Assembly (NCBI GenBank): GCA_022592435.1
Contig: JABYQS010000006.1
Span: 434,001-498,000, forward strand
Direction of reading: 5' to 3'
Length of the DNA stretch: 64,000 nt
DNA from: Cerioporus squamosus
Lineage: Eukaryota; Basidiomycota; Agaricomycetes; Polyporales; Polyporaceae
Shown here in pieces: positions 1-11,361 of the stretch. Both the position numbers and the translations under genes were made by a program. The notes below the pieces were generated by a model. It did no database searches and was not told the origin of the DNA. It saw nothing but the letters and a program-made list of their open reading frames with translations. How positions within the stretch are numbered: position 1 is the first letter of the stretch; every line of letters starts with the position of its first letter.

Positions 1-480
1 GGCTGGCGTGGTAGTACAGCGGATTGGAATCCAACTGTATGCCGGTCTCCGCCGCCCAGCTAGCCGCAAAGGCGTCTGTGAGGGCGTCGAGGGCGAACAC
101 CGAGAAAACCCGTTCCGGAGCAACCACGGCGCGGAGGGCGCGGACCATTGCGAGGATACGCGGCCGGACAAACGCGCCGACGAGCAATACAGATGGGAGG
201 GGAGTGAAGATGAAGATAGGGTAGGGCCCGAGGGGTCCAGTGGTGCAGGACAGGACGAACAAGACTGCAGCGGAGCTCTCACTCGGCTTTGTCAAATCCC
301 ACACCACCACCCAGAAATCCGCAGTTCCGTACGGTGTCGGGGACTTGGACGTGTTGTCCGCATGGGCGTACATTACGTTGGAGGCCTGGGCATTCTCGCG
401 GAACGCGCCCCATACAGCGGTGGGAATATTCCTAGCGGAGTGCATCACGGAGACGGAGAAGGACGACATGGCGTAGGAGA
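1..480 (-). CDS. Partial unassigned protein, GNAT-like (C-terminal part, runs off the left edge)
   Basis: Read on the minus strand, one long frame runs from about 480 to the window edge. It has motifs such as VLSCTTGPLGPYPIFIF and RPRILAMVRALRAVVAPERVFSVFALD. A beta-strand-rich core followed by an arginine-rich helix and a final aromatic segment is reminiscent of basidiomycete GNAT acyltransferase-like proteins, but I see no clear acetyl-CoA motif. The upstream exon or exons (about 480-770) are uncertain because two frames are open there and neither joins convincingly. The gene is incomplete at its 3' end. That it is coding is fairly safe; the family is only a suggestion. Confidence 0.45.
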
Positions 481-1400
481 TGTTGGCAGAGATACCTTGC
501 GTCGGAGCTGAGGTTGGGTTGCAGGTGCCCGGACTTCCTGTGCGCCATGTCTATATACTTGCTGAGCTTGTCGGCGCCCAAGGTGTATGCCGGTGAGAGT
601 TGGATCTCCAGCGCAGGCACTGCCAAGTGAGCACGGCCGATCATGCCGGACGGGAAGGAAGGTGATTCGTTCGGGCCCTGGCGTGAAAGCGAGCAGCTGG
701 ATATCTGGCTGTAACTGCGAACAGACATGACATGTCAGTATTATTCTCTGCCTCCAGCCGTTTCGTAACAAGGACTATCAATATGAACGCTGCGCGTATG
801 ATGACATCGCGATAGATATCGGAGCGCGTCAGTGTTCCGTGACACGAGGTGCATGCCAGACAATTTGTGCCTCTTGATTCTTTGTCTGGTTCGACGGCTC
901 GATGGATAGGAAGATGACTTCACCGATTGCTCTATCCTCCGAGTTTGCCGCAGAGGCTGGACGTCGTGACGTACACTGCTTGCCAGATATGAATCAAAGT
1001 AGTAGCTTCAACAGCAGATGCCCTCACCATCCATGAACTCCTCGCATTCCTCGTCAAGGACTTTGGGCCGGAAGTGCTAAGTGTGCTTCAAGTTGATATC
1101 CGAATCGCCGCGCCATCGCGATTTTCTGGCTAGCCTGAGCGCCAGCAGCAGCATCTGTCGCAATGCAACGGTTGATACCAGATAGCAACAAACGTCTCGA
1201 GAAGCGCCTTTGAGGAACGGTTCTACCTGCAGCAATATTGCTGGGGGGCAAGTCGTGACTGAGCTCGGGGTCAAGCGCGTCAAGACGGTTAAGCGACGGT
1301 GACCGAGGTACTGAGTACCGGCGCTTCGGCGTGATGCGCCTCCTCTCGCCACCATTGACTGGTTGCTCATTTCCGTCAAGCATCCACTCAGTCTTCGGCG
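481..1400. other. Intergenic region / 5' part of the left-edge gene
   Basis: The left part (481-771) probably holds upstream exon(s) of the minus-strand edge gene. From about 775 to 1400 I see only short overlapping frames without conserved motifs. The stretch just before 1401 serves as the POP3 promoter. No RNA gene or repeat is evident. Confidence 0.4.
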
Positions 1401-2505
1401 ATGTCTGACAAGGTTGCTCGTGCGCACACGAGCCAATCGAACCGCGCCAAAGCGCGTGTCGATGCTGACCGCAAGACCGTTTTCAAGAGCGTTGTAGACA
1501 ACCCATTCAGGGTGCAGTGGTACACAAACACGCTTGGTGGCATCATATCGTGCTGCTGACGAAAACTTCCGCACAGGCCTTACGTCGCTATGAACATCCA
1601 GAACAGCATCTTGGCGGGTGTTGTTGGCATGCTCGGAGGTGTCGCACAGCACAATTTCAACAGAGAGCATGCTAGCAGGAAGAGGAGGCGTGCCCGAGGT
1701 CCTCGCGATGACCGGCTGACGAAGAAACCGAAGTCCGGAGAAGCAGCCGCGCAGGAGAGCACAACTGTCCCAACCGACGCAGCGGGCACTGCAGCCATGG
1801 AAGTCGACGCAACCAACCCTGACTCAGCCACCGTGCCGTCCATTCTCCAGCATATGTCAGTCGGTATCAACGAGGTCACCAAGCGATTGGAAGCCCTCGC
1901 ACGATCGCACCGGCAAACCATCGTACCCACTACCGACCGCCCGGCGGCTTCAGAACCACCCAAGGCTACATCTTCCCGTCTCGTCATAGCATGTCGCGCC
2001 GACGTCGACCCGCCCATCCTCATTGGGCACCTACCACACCTCGTCGCGGCGTGCAACTCAGTTAGCAAGCACTGCGCGTCGAAGGCCGGTGCTTCGGACG
2101 GAACTTGGCTGGTCCCGATGCCCAAAGGCGCCGAGAACACCCTCGCAGAAGCTATGGGTTTGAGACGCGTCTCTGTGATGCTGATCGAGGTAAACCTTGG
2201 TTTGTATGGATGGGTATGCATCCGAGCTCACAGAACGCATGTAGGAATCAGCACCACAATTTTCCACCTTGGCGTCGCTATTGCAGGACGTTGCACAACC
2301 TGCCGCACCGTGGCTTGCACCGACGACCGTCATTCAGCCTGCCACGCTGGTTCCTACCCACATAAAGCAGCTGCGCACCAGTGCCCCGAAGGACATGAAG
2401 GCTGCGAAGGAGCAACGCACGAAAGAACGTGCCGCAGCGAAGGAGCGTCGACGGTCCCGGAAGCCGAAGATTCCGAAGCAAGTGACGCTAACATCTATAC
2501 CCTGA
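1401..2505 (+). CDS. POP3: RNase P / RNase MRP subunit Pop3
   Basis: Predicted protein subunit of the RNase P and RNase MRP ribonucleoproteins, acting in the nucleus in pre-tRNA and pre-rRNA processing. Three exons: 1401-1519, 1577-2189, 2287-2505, giving 316 aa. Exon 1 joins exon 2 inside a Trp codon, giving KTVFKSVVDNPFRVQWPYVAMN, the typical Pop3 N-terminal block. The middle holds an L7Ae-like segment (LVIACRADVDPPILIGHLPHL, then WLVPMPKGAENTLAEAMGLRRVSVM). The C-terminus is a very basic Lys/Arg tail (residues about 265-316), as expected for an RNA-bound subunit. A low-complexity KRRRARGPRDDR stretch follows exon 1. The start was chosen because it is the only ATG giving the conserved block after splicing. 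The frame stays open for a while through intron 2, but keeping that intron loses the basic tail. Confidence 0.85.
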
Positions 2506-2999
2506 CCTCGGATGACATGTCTTGCTTTGGCAATTGGTGAGTGTCTGGAACATGTTATCGTCATATGCTCTGGCCTAACTGATGGCGTCGTTCCTGCATT
2601 GTTTCGAACTTTCCCAATTTCCACAACGGATAGACCTGCGACAGAATCATTTTGTGCCCTTGTACTTTACGTTGATATAAGCGTGTTGAGAGTAGCCGTA
2701 CCAAAGCCGTACGCTTGCCCATGGGATGGCACCGCACGATGAGTACTATGTCGGTGCGTTGCTCCGGGGAAACATGGAAGGACCAATCATGAATCTCGAT
2801 CTGGTAATTATTGCGCCCACGTGTCTGACACTGCCATCGGCGAACCACAACTTGGCTTCTTACACCACAAGCACCGCACGGGCCTCCAGTATTCTTCTGC
2901 GTTTCAGTTGCGGCACATTCTCGCACAGTGTCAGGAACGGGCTGAGGATACCCGGTTTTCGCGCATCTTCCGACGCGCCCTCCTGTCATCACCGCGGCT
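2506..2999. other. Intergenic region (POP3 3' end to dCMP deaminase promoter)
   Basis: About 490 bases between two genes on the same strand. I see no conserved frame on either strand and no repeat. It presumably holds the POP3 terminator and the promoter of the deaminase gene. Confidence 0.4.
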
Positions 3000-4461
3000 A
3001 TGTTTATTGCTATCGTTGGGACACGTTTGGCCGGCAAGTCGACAGTACAGAACTACTTGGTGAAGCACAAGGGCTTTCTCCCGGTGAAGATTTTGCAAAC
3101 TCCGATGGATAAGGTATGATGTATCCCTTCAGTTTGACTCGTGCCAAACCAGACGCTATTTGCAGGGTCGTAGCGAACCCAACGGCGACGAGGATGGTCT
3201 CCCAGTGGGATCGGACGCGGACTATGCCGAAGGCGGACGCCACAGCGATGATCTCGACCGCCTATCCATGTCCGATGTCGAATTCAACCCTAATCGCACA
3301 TCCTTCTTGACGATGATCTCGCCCATCTCTTCGAGTCTTCCGTCACCAGCGCCCGGACAAGCACAATGTCAGCCTTTGCTCTTCCGTTCTTCGGCAGAGC
3401 TCCTGGCGCACATCACAAAAAACTGGAGGTCGGACTTTGTTACGCTCGACTTGGATACCAAGGATGTCCTCGCGGAATTTTTGACACGTCCCTTCGTCCT
3501 CGTCGTGAGCGTGGACGCCCCGCTTCTGATGCGATACAGACGGAGCTTGGAGTGGTTCGTGTGCCACGCCCTCCTCATGTCCGCTTCATCTCGCTAATGG
3601 CATATGGCAGGTCAGACGCCAGCCACTCGCTGGAAGAGTTCATCCGGGAGCACGACGCGTTCTTCTACGGCCCGGGCCCAGTTAGCCGCGATGGCCAGGA
3701 CACTCCCAACCCGCATACTGTCACCTTCGGACATGCCAGCAAGACGTCGTTCCGGAGCTTGAGCGAGATCGCCACAGTTCATGTGGTGAACTCGTTTGAA
3801 ACTGTCTCTGGCCTGCACGACCACCTGGAGACTGTCAACCTGTTGGAACCGGAGCGCCTCCGGCCAGGATGGGACACGTACTTCATGGAGCTGGCATCTC
3901 TCGCGTCGCAACGCTCTAATTGCATGAAACGACGGGTAGGAGCGATACTCGTCCGAAACAAGCGCGTTGTGTCCACAGGGTACGCGAGGCCGAACTTCTT
4001 GTCGCTCTGTGACGTTATTGAACTAGCCGGCAGGTACAATGGCACGCCGCGCGGCCTCACGAATTGTAACGAGGGCGGATGCACTCGGTGCAACAGTGCT
4101 AGCGAGACACCAGACGAGTGTCTCTGTCTCCATGCAGAGGAAAACGCGTTACTGGAAGCAGGTAGAGAACGTGTGGGAGACGGCTCCGTGCTCTACTGCA
4201 ATACGTGAGCACCTTCCTCGTACCTGATTGATACGGAGTCTTGATGAAACCTCCGCCAGATGCCCGTGTCTTAAGTGCACCATCAAGATCATCCAGACAG
4301 GCGTCAAGGAAGTTGTGTATAACCTGAGCTACAAGGTGTAAGTGTCCTTGTTCTCGTCGTGATGGGCCTTACTGACATTGTTCACATATAGCGACGACGC
4401 CTCAGCTGCACTATTCTCCGAGGCTGGTGTCATCCTGCGACGCCATGCCATGCCGGTTTAA
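3000..4461 (+). CDS. DCD1: Deoxycytidylate (dCMP) deaminase with N-terminal P-loop domain
   Basis: Zinc enzyme converting dCMP to dUMP for thymidylate synthesis. Exons: 3000-3113, 3166-3551 (an alternative donor at 3561 is possible), 3611-3979, 4034-4204, 4260-4337, 4392-4461; about 395 aa. The N-terminus (MFIAIVGTRLAGKST) has a Walker-A-like GxxxxGKS/T motif, and the first ~180 residues look like a nucleotide-kinase-type domain. The deaminase domain follows: SQRSNCMKRRVGAILV, STGYNGTPRG, an extra Cys-rich zinc site (CNEGGCTRC), the catalytic HAEEN and the PCLKC zinc motif. Splicing at 3979/4034 restores the family-standard STGYNGTPRG, and splicing at 4204/4260 restores NTCPCLKC, which fixes these junctions. 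The gene is convergent with TTI1, 123 bp away. Confidence 0.92.
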
Positions 4462-4584
4462 TATGCTGTCTAGTGATGACTGTTCTTGCTTGACCTAATT
4501 GGTACAACCCACTATGATCCTGCTTCTTGTATCTGTAGAATGTATACCCGACCACCCACGCATGCACATAAATCATCCAACCGC

Positions 4585-7500
4585 TCAACACTTCAGAATC
4601 ATCTTGACGTTTCCTTCAATGTCCCACTTCGGCTCCGCTAGAAACGCCACCGAGCCTCCCACCCAACCGAGCGTCGCCGCCAGCCCCAACCACACCGCAT
4701 CTTCATTGTTCTCGCACAGCGCCCCATACAGCTCCCGTGCACACGCTTGCAGCTCCTCGTGCGCGTGCGCGTGCAGGAACCGGCGAAACAACACCACGAT
4801 TTCCCATGTCGCCGCGTCCTGCGGCTGCACACCTCGCGCGGCCGCAGTCATAGTTGTGATAATCGCACGATACAGCCTGTGCGAGTGCGTGTACGCGCTC
4901 TCCGTCCCGACTCCAACGCTCCCTCCTCCGGAGCGCCGTGAAAGGGCACTCGAAGCGTCTGCGCGGCCGAGCCGCTTCAGGAGCTCGCGGAAGCGCGGCC
5001 AGACGTCGTCCCAGACTCGCCGGGCCATGAAGTCACCGACGTGCTCCGCAAGGGCGGCGATGAGCGCAGCAGCGGCGCTCACCACGAACGTCTCTGCGTC
5101 GGCGAGACGATTGAGGATGAAGGGCCACGCATGATGAACGGATGGGAGCAGTCCAGACTCGGGAAGCACCGGCACGGAGCGCGCGAGCAGGAGGAGGATG
5201 CGTGCCCGGACAGTGGGGGAGCCGTGCGTGAGGAAGTAGACGGAGCGCGAGACAATCTGTGTCGTGAGTGCCTGCGTCGGGGTCGGTGGGGCTTCCTCGG
5301 ATGGATCGTCGCCGGGGCGTGCACGGCCGAAATTGTCCCCTGGGGCGTTGTCTCCATCAGCAGCGTCTTCATCTTTCTTCCCCCATGCCTCGCGGGGATA
5401 CGAGGCGTCCCTTGTCGGCTCCGACTCCGCGGCCTCATCCTCATCCGCCTTGTCGTGTCTGTGCGCGAACCATACCACGAAGCTGTCCAGCCGGCGGGCA
5501 TCATCGACCACAGACGGACCGCGGAATGTGCTGCGTGATTCCCGCGGAAGCCTGTTGTCCTCATCCTCTTCAATGGCCTTGACAACCTCACCCAAGACCT
5601 CGACGAGCCCGTCGACGATGACCTCGTATCCATGGTATTCGTCGAGCCGATCGAAGCACTCCTCTACGACATCCCCTGCCTTCTGGACTACATCACGGCC
5701 AACGAGGCGGACGAGCACCGCAAGGACCTTGGTGGCGTCGACATCGAGCCACCGACGCGTGAGGCGTCGTGAGACCGAGTCGAGGGCGTAGTCAAAATTC
5801 GACAGAAGGAGGTTGGCTGAAGTCGCATACGACGTGATGTTCGTGATAAAGTTGAGTGTTGCAAGTGCAGTGGCGGACACGATAGACGTATCGGAAACGA
5901 TGCCGTGAAGCACGGGAAACAGAACATGGAGAAGTAGCGGGTGGAAGCGGGACTCCAGGATGCCCGCCGTGATGGCGAGGAGTTGCAGAGAGAGGGCGCG
6001 ATGGAGCAGAGGCTGGACCGCGGAATGGGGATGTGGTGCTGGACCAGTCTGTTCTGTCCCTGGAACCCCGCGGACAGTCACCAGTCCTTGTACATGCTCG
6101 ATGAGGGTGTTCTCGTCGGCGGCACTAGTGGCTTGTTCCGCGTCAGGAGAAAGTTCTTCGTCCTCCCAGCTATCCCAGGTCTCCGCGATTCTTCGTGCGA
6201 GCTCCCTGCTGAACTTCTCCAATCTCCTCCCCCGATCTATCACAGAGGCGGAAGATGCAGGGGACTCGAGTGACACTCGTCCGGCGCCTTCAAGCAACCT
6301 GCAGGCGCACCAGAGAGCAGCGACCGCCCTGTTGCCTCTGCCACTCTGCCCGACATCCACGAACCACTCGATTGTGAATAGGGACTCCTCGCCTGCGGTG
6401 GCTCCCAGAGCACGAAACATGTTCTCGAGCGCCTCCCGAGCAGCGTGCGAGCTGACATGGCGGAAGGTCAGCTCAGGGAACGGCACGACGTGAGCGGCAG
6501 AGGGATTGCTTTCGAGGAAAAGCTGCGCGGCGGAGGTCTGCGTGACGATCACCGGGGGCTTCGTGAACTCGAGCGTAGAAAGCAGGCTCCATCCCCACTT
6601 TTCCACCCCGCCGTGGGGCCCAAGCAGCTTGCCTACGCCCGATGATATCGCAGAGATTGCAGGAAGCGAGGAATCGCGCAGGGGTGTCGCAAGACGGCAG
6701 ACAGCTTGGAGCATGGTGGCTACATGTTCGACCTTCGAGTCCGCATGAGAGAGAAGCAGACGGGGGAGTGCAGCGAGATGATCTCGAGATAGTTGGAGGA
6801 GCACTTGGAGGATGTGATGTCGCGAGCCGGATGAGGACGTGAGAATTTGCCTTAGAGACGTGTCCGCCTGAGCGGATACTCGCTCGAACGGAGATGCTTG
6901 AAGTGAGAGGAGGAAGGAAAGAAGGAGAGGTTGGGACTGCGGTACAGTCAGGGTGGTCGTGGACAGAACAGACGCGGCGAAGGTGGCTAAACCAATGAGA
7001 GCGGCGGGAGTCTGGTGCTTGACCAGGGGCGACAGAGCGTTCAATGCAATGTGGAGCTGTGATGCTGTTCCCTTCAACCACGACTCCGTACGCTGAGTCG
7101 AGTATGGAGAACGTGGATGATCGCCTACGGGCGCAGGCTGAGAACTTCCACCACCCAAGAGATCTTCTAGGTGGTCAACGCTCCGCACGGCACCCTCGCG
7201 AAGGCAGATCTCGTCACCGACGGCCCGTATGATAGCATGCTGCATGACGAGTAGCGCAGCGGCGACTATGTCGCCGTTTGCCCATCCTCTCTGCGTGCCT
7301 GCACCTAGAGCGACCTTGCTCATGCTGCTGATTGTGCCCGGAAGCACTGATGGTACGAAGGCGTCTGGAAGGTAGTCTTTCATCATTGTTGAAAGCACCT
7401 TCAACGATACGCGTTGGAGAGGTAAGTGAGGCGACTCAGCTGTGACCATGAGGGCGTTCAATGTCTGGCCGAGAACTGGCAGAAACTTGGAGGATTGTGC

Positions 7501-8078
7501 ATGCTTCCGGAATGCGTTGAAGATGGAGCGCGCACGATCGTTATTCGCGGGGCACGAGGGGTCTTCTTCGGAAGTGCGCTCGCGAAGAAGGCTCCAGAGA
7601 CAGTTGGCGGCCGCTACCTTTGTCTCATCATCCCGCTCCTTGCCCTTGCCCTTGCGGTCGATACCGCCTAGTATGGCGCTGCAGATCATGAAGACCTGTT
7701 CCCATGCAACGACGTCCATGTCCCACCACCACGGCGCACACAGCAGTCCAAGGATGTTCAAGATCTTCTCAAGTATTCGATCCGGAATGGATGGCAAGTC
7801 ATTCCGACGAAGGAGGGAGGACAGAGGAAAGAAGACGTATGAGATGGTGGCTGACGCGAAGACATAGCCGGTCGTTTGGAGTTCGGCGAGAGTACAATGG
7901 AGATCAGTCAGAAGCTTGGAGACGGTGGGGATGGAGGTCGGGGTGAGAAGAGAGTTGGCGAGGAGAGGTACGCAGCTGACTTTGAGCTGAAGATGATATG
8001 AGCGAATAGTAACCCAGTCATGGATAACGGCAGACGTACCCTTTGGAAGGCAGACTGCGTTGCAGTCACATTTTCCAT
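4585..8078 (-). CDS. TTI1: TEL2-interacting protein 1 (TTI1), TTT complex subunit
   Basis: HEAT/ARM-repeat scaffold of the Tel2-Tti1-Tti2 (TTT) co-chaperone complex, which matures PIKK kinases (TOR, ATM/ATR-type). Two exons: 8040-8078 (MENVTATQSAFQR) and 4585-7986, joined in phase 0 across a 53-nt intron, giving about 1146 aa, close to the usual size. Recognisable pieces are the N-terminal LKVSCVPLLANSLLTPTS with TTGYVFASATISYVFFPLSSLL, the CAPWWWDMDVVAWEQ block, and the C-terminal helical pairs (ARILLLLARSVPVLPES, HAWPFILNRLADAETFVVSAAAALIAALAEHVGDFMARRVWDDVWPRF). An acidic, low-complexity stretch lies at about residues 890-960. The frame is also open upstream of the intron, but the short first exon gives a better N-terminus. 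Divergent from the chorismate-enzyme gene. Confidence 0.88.
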
Positions 8079-8373
8079 CGCAATCGAGTGCACTGCGAAG
8101 ACGAGCACGGAGCACGGATGCGGTCGAGGACGAAGAGCCTCACCTGGGCGCCAAAATGCGTGACATCGCGGCACCTGACCCAGTGACAGTCGCGTCTGCT
8201 TTTTCTGCCCGCCAAGGCCGAGACAGTAACTCTGTTTCTTCCCGCCAGTTCGCCCGTCGAGAATGTTTGCATCGCTCACGATCAATATCTAACTTATCTC
8301 TCTTGCTTCTAATGCTCGTTAGGCCTCACCTCCCACGACACGTCCTCCTGTCTCAGGTTTTCCCATCACCAAC
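8079..8373. promoter_or_regulatory. Divergent promoter region TTI1 / aminodeoxychorismate synthase
   Basis: A 295-bp spacer between two divergently transcribed housekeeping genes. I see no TATA box at a conventional distance from either ATG. Pyrimidine-rich tracts precede the plus-strand ATG, as is common in basidiomycete promoters. That it regulates both genes is inferred from position only. Confidence 0.4.
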
Positions 8374-10988
8374 ATGACTTCAAGCTCTCGGATCCTCCTC
8401 ATAGACTCGTACGACTCCTTTACCTACAAGTATGCTCGCATTCATTGTTCAGGGAACGACTCTGATGACGGTTTTGCAGCCTTGCCTCGCTATGCAAACG
8501 AGCTATTCCTTATAGTGTCGTTCATATCATCAAGAACGATGCCTTGTCCGCGTCGTCTCTTCTTCCGTTGCTCAAACATTTCGACGCAGTCGTCATCGGT
8601 CCAGGTCCTGGCTCTCCCGACATACCGGATGACATAGGCGTTGTCAGAGACATTTGGCACGTTGCCGACGAGCTCCTTATCCCTGTCTTCGGGGTTTGTC
8701 TTGGCCTCCAGAGTCTTGCTGTGGAGCACGGTGCCAAGATCAGGCGACTCAACGTCGTCAAACACGGACAGGTCTATCGGATCGACCATGTTGACACCGA
8801 CATATTCCAGGATGTCGGCGATGTGCAAGCTGTCCGCTATCACTCACTTCATGTCGATCTCTCAGGAGCGCCTGCTATCGTTCCGCTTGCATGGTCCGAC
8901 GACGGCAGGGAGAACGGCCAGGTCGTCATGGGTTTGAAGCACCGCTCGAAGCCGTTCTGGGCCGTCCAGTATCACCCGGAGTCCGTTTGCACTCATGGTG
9001 GTGGCCATGATGTCCTACGGAACTTCTGGCGGCTCGCAACAGAGTGGTCCAGCCAACACGGGAGGACGACCCTCCCTTGGGATCCAGCCGTAGAGGCTGC
9101 GATAGGCCCGGACTGGCCGAGCGTCCGCCCCGAAGCATATGCGCGCGGGGATGAACTATCGGTTCCTGTGGTCACCCAGACGGTGCAGCTGCCCAACCCG
9201 AGTGTCCCTCGCATCTGCGAGATGCTTGGCGTCGAAGAGGAAAGTACGGACTTCGTCATGCTCGACTCCGCTGCCGCACCGGGGCGATTCTCCATCATAG
9301 GTTGCCTCACGCCCACTTCTCCCAGGATTACATACGCCGTCGGCGACCGGGTCGTGCGAGTGCAATGCGGTACCGACGTGACCTCCGAGCCTATGGGTGC
9401 TCTCGACATCTGGGCATGGCTTACGGCGTTCATGCGTACCAGGAAAGCACACGATGGACTGCCTGAGGTCCCGTTCTGGGGCGGACTCGTCGGCTACTTG
9501 AGCTACGAGCTTGGGTCGCAGACGTTAAGCCCTTTGCCCCCTCGCCCTGACTCGCACATCCGACACCCCGATGTCAATCTGATCTTCGTGGAAAGAAGCA
9601 TCGTGCTTGACCTGCAAGCCTGTGTCGCACACGTCCAGACTATCCTCCCCGAAGATGTTGACTGGCTCGAGGCGACTGTGCGCAAGTTGCAGACGTTCTC
9701 CAACCCAGCCACGGATCGTTCAGCGCGGCCTCCTTCCAAACCTTCGCAACTCAAGGTCAGCACTTTAGCACCCGTGATCACCCTTCCAGACCGCGACTCT
9801 TACATCGACAAGATCGTCGCGGCGAAGGAGTGGCTGTTCTCCGGGGACTCCTATGAGCTCTGCGTCACCGCCCCGACCCGCGTCGTCGCCCTGAAAGCCG
9901 CAACCGCGGTTGCCCGAGGCACATCCTCGTCCTGGGAGCTCTACAAGATACTGCGCTCGCGCAACCCCGCGCCGCACTCCGGGTACATCCGCCTGCACCC
10001 CACAACACTCCTCTCCTCGTCCCCCGAGCGCTTCCTCTCGTACTCCCGCCCCCCAGATGGGGTGTGCCAGCTGCGCCCTATCAAGGGCACGGTGCGCAAG
10101 GCCCCGGGCATCACGCGCGCGGTCGCGGAGGAGATGCTCGCGGGGAGCACGAAGGAGGTCGCGGAAAACCTGATGATCGTCGACCTCATACGGCACGATC
10201 TGCACAGCGTCGTTGGCGAGGACGTGCACGTGAAGCAGTTCTGCAAGGTTGAGGAGTACGAAACTGTTTGGCAGCTCGTGAGCGTGATCGAGGGCCGGCC
10301 TGATAAGTCGGTGTGCGAGAAGTCGCATACAGATCTGGGGTGGGAGGTTTTGAGGGCAAGTCTGCCGCCTGGTGAGTGCTCTGTTCGCTCGTCTCTGCTT
10401 GATGCTCATGATATGTTTTACTCAGGGAGCATGACCGGTGCGCCAAAGAAGCGGAGCGTAGAGATCCTGCGCCAGCTGGAAGGCACTGAGCGCGGCATCT
10501 ACTCGGGCGTTGTCGGGTACGCCGATGTTGGAGGCGGAGGCGACTGGGCTGTCATCATCCGTAGCTGCTTCAAGCACGACGAGCCTTCTGTTCCTCCTTC
10601 GCCTGCTGCACGACCGAATGGTGTCCATCAGTCGGCCGGTGCCCCGAAAGGGGCGTCTGTCAACGCAAACGGCGTCACGAACGGGCAGTGGCATCACGGA
10701 GGTGCTACCAACGCACGAAGGAGCGAGACACATCTCAACGGCACTACGATTGGTGCGAATCCTACAAGCGGGCGTGCGGTGCCGCCTTGTACTTTCCCCG
10801 CAAACGGCGCCCTCAACGGTGCTATCTCCAACTTTAAGCACAGTACCAGCCAACCTCTCACCGACGAGTGGACGCTGGGTGCTGGGGGTGCCATAACGGC
10901 GCTATCAGACCCCGTCGCAGAATGGGAAGAGATGATCACGAAGGTGGAGAGCGTACTGCGGGCGTTTGGCGATCTTTCGTCGTCTTGA
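8374..10988 (+). CDS. ABZ1: 4-amino-4-deoxychorismate synthase (p-aminobenzoate synthase), bifunctional
   Basis: Makes 4-amino-4-deoxychorismate from chorismate and glutamine for p-aminobenzoate and folate synthesis. Exons: 8374-8429, 8480-10371, 10426-10988; 836 aa. The N-terminal half is a class-I glutamine amidotransferase: DSYDSFTYN, VIGPGPGSP, catalytic Cys in PVFGVCLGLQSLAV, and His/Glu in QYHPESV. The C-terminal half is a chorismate-utilising domain: WGGLVGYLSYELG, GDSYELCVTAPT, RLHPTTLLSSSPERFLS, RPIKGTVRKAPG, AENLMIVDLIRHDL, and SMTGAPKKRSVEIL. The last is restored by removing a 54-nt in-frame intron at 10372-10425. Odd feature: a Gly/Asn/Ser-rich insert of roughly 110 residues separates GDWAVIIRSC from the final GAGGAITALSDP motif. 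The fused architecture is normal for fungi. Confidence 0.93.
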
Positions 10989-11361
10989 TTGACACACTCC
11001 TCAACGAGTTCATATACCACAAACTCATCTCTCCGTTTGCATCTACATCACTTAAGATCTGGTCTTTGGGGCTAATGATAGAACATCGCTGCTGGGTCGG
11101 CTTCATCACGTCGACTTCGGAACTTACTGTATCATACTCTGGGTTCAACTCCCATACAATGTACCTCTATGTACGACATCATGCTGTAGTAGCATCATAA
11201 CATTACTCTCTCCGCGTCCTTCACCAGGACTCGGTCTACCCTGCATCCAATACATCTCGTTACATAGCCTGATCATACATCTGAGCACTGATCGTACAAG
11301 CACACGATATTCCCAAGACCAACAAGATCGACCACGCAATCGTCCCATTCTCCTTCGAAGC
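10989..11361. other. Convergent intergenic region
   Basis: Separates two convergent genes. No conserved frame, repeat or RNA gene is visible; it presumably holds two 3' UTRs and terminators. Confidence 0.4.

Noticed and set aside
1580..2221. Minus-strand frame of about 213 codons over POP3
   Set aside because: POP3 on the plus strand has conserved motifs and correct splice sites; the antisense frame has none.
4585..8115. Plus-strand frames inside TTI1
   Set aside because: TTI1 on the minus strand explains the whole region with HEAT-repeat motifs; the plus frames are shadows.
11130..11160. GGGTTCAACTCCC resembling a tRNA B box
   Set aside because: No A box at the correct distance and no cloverleaf can be drawn.
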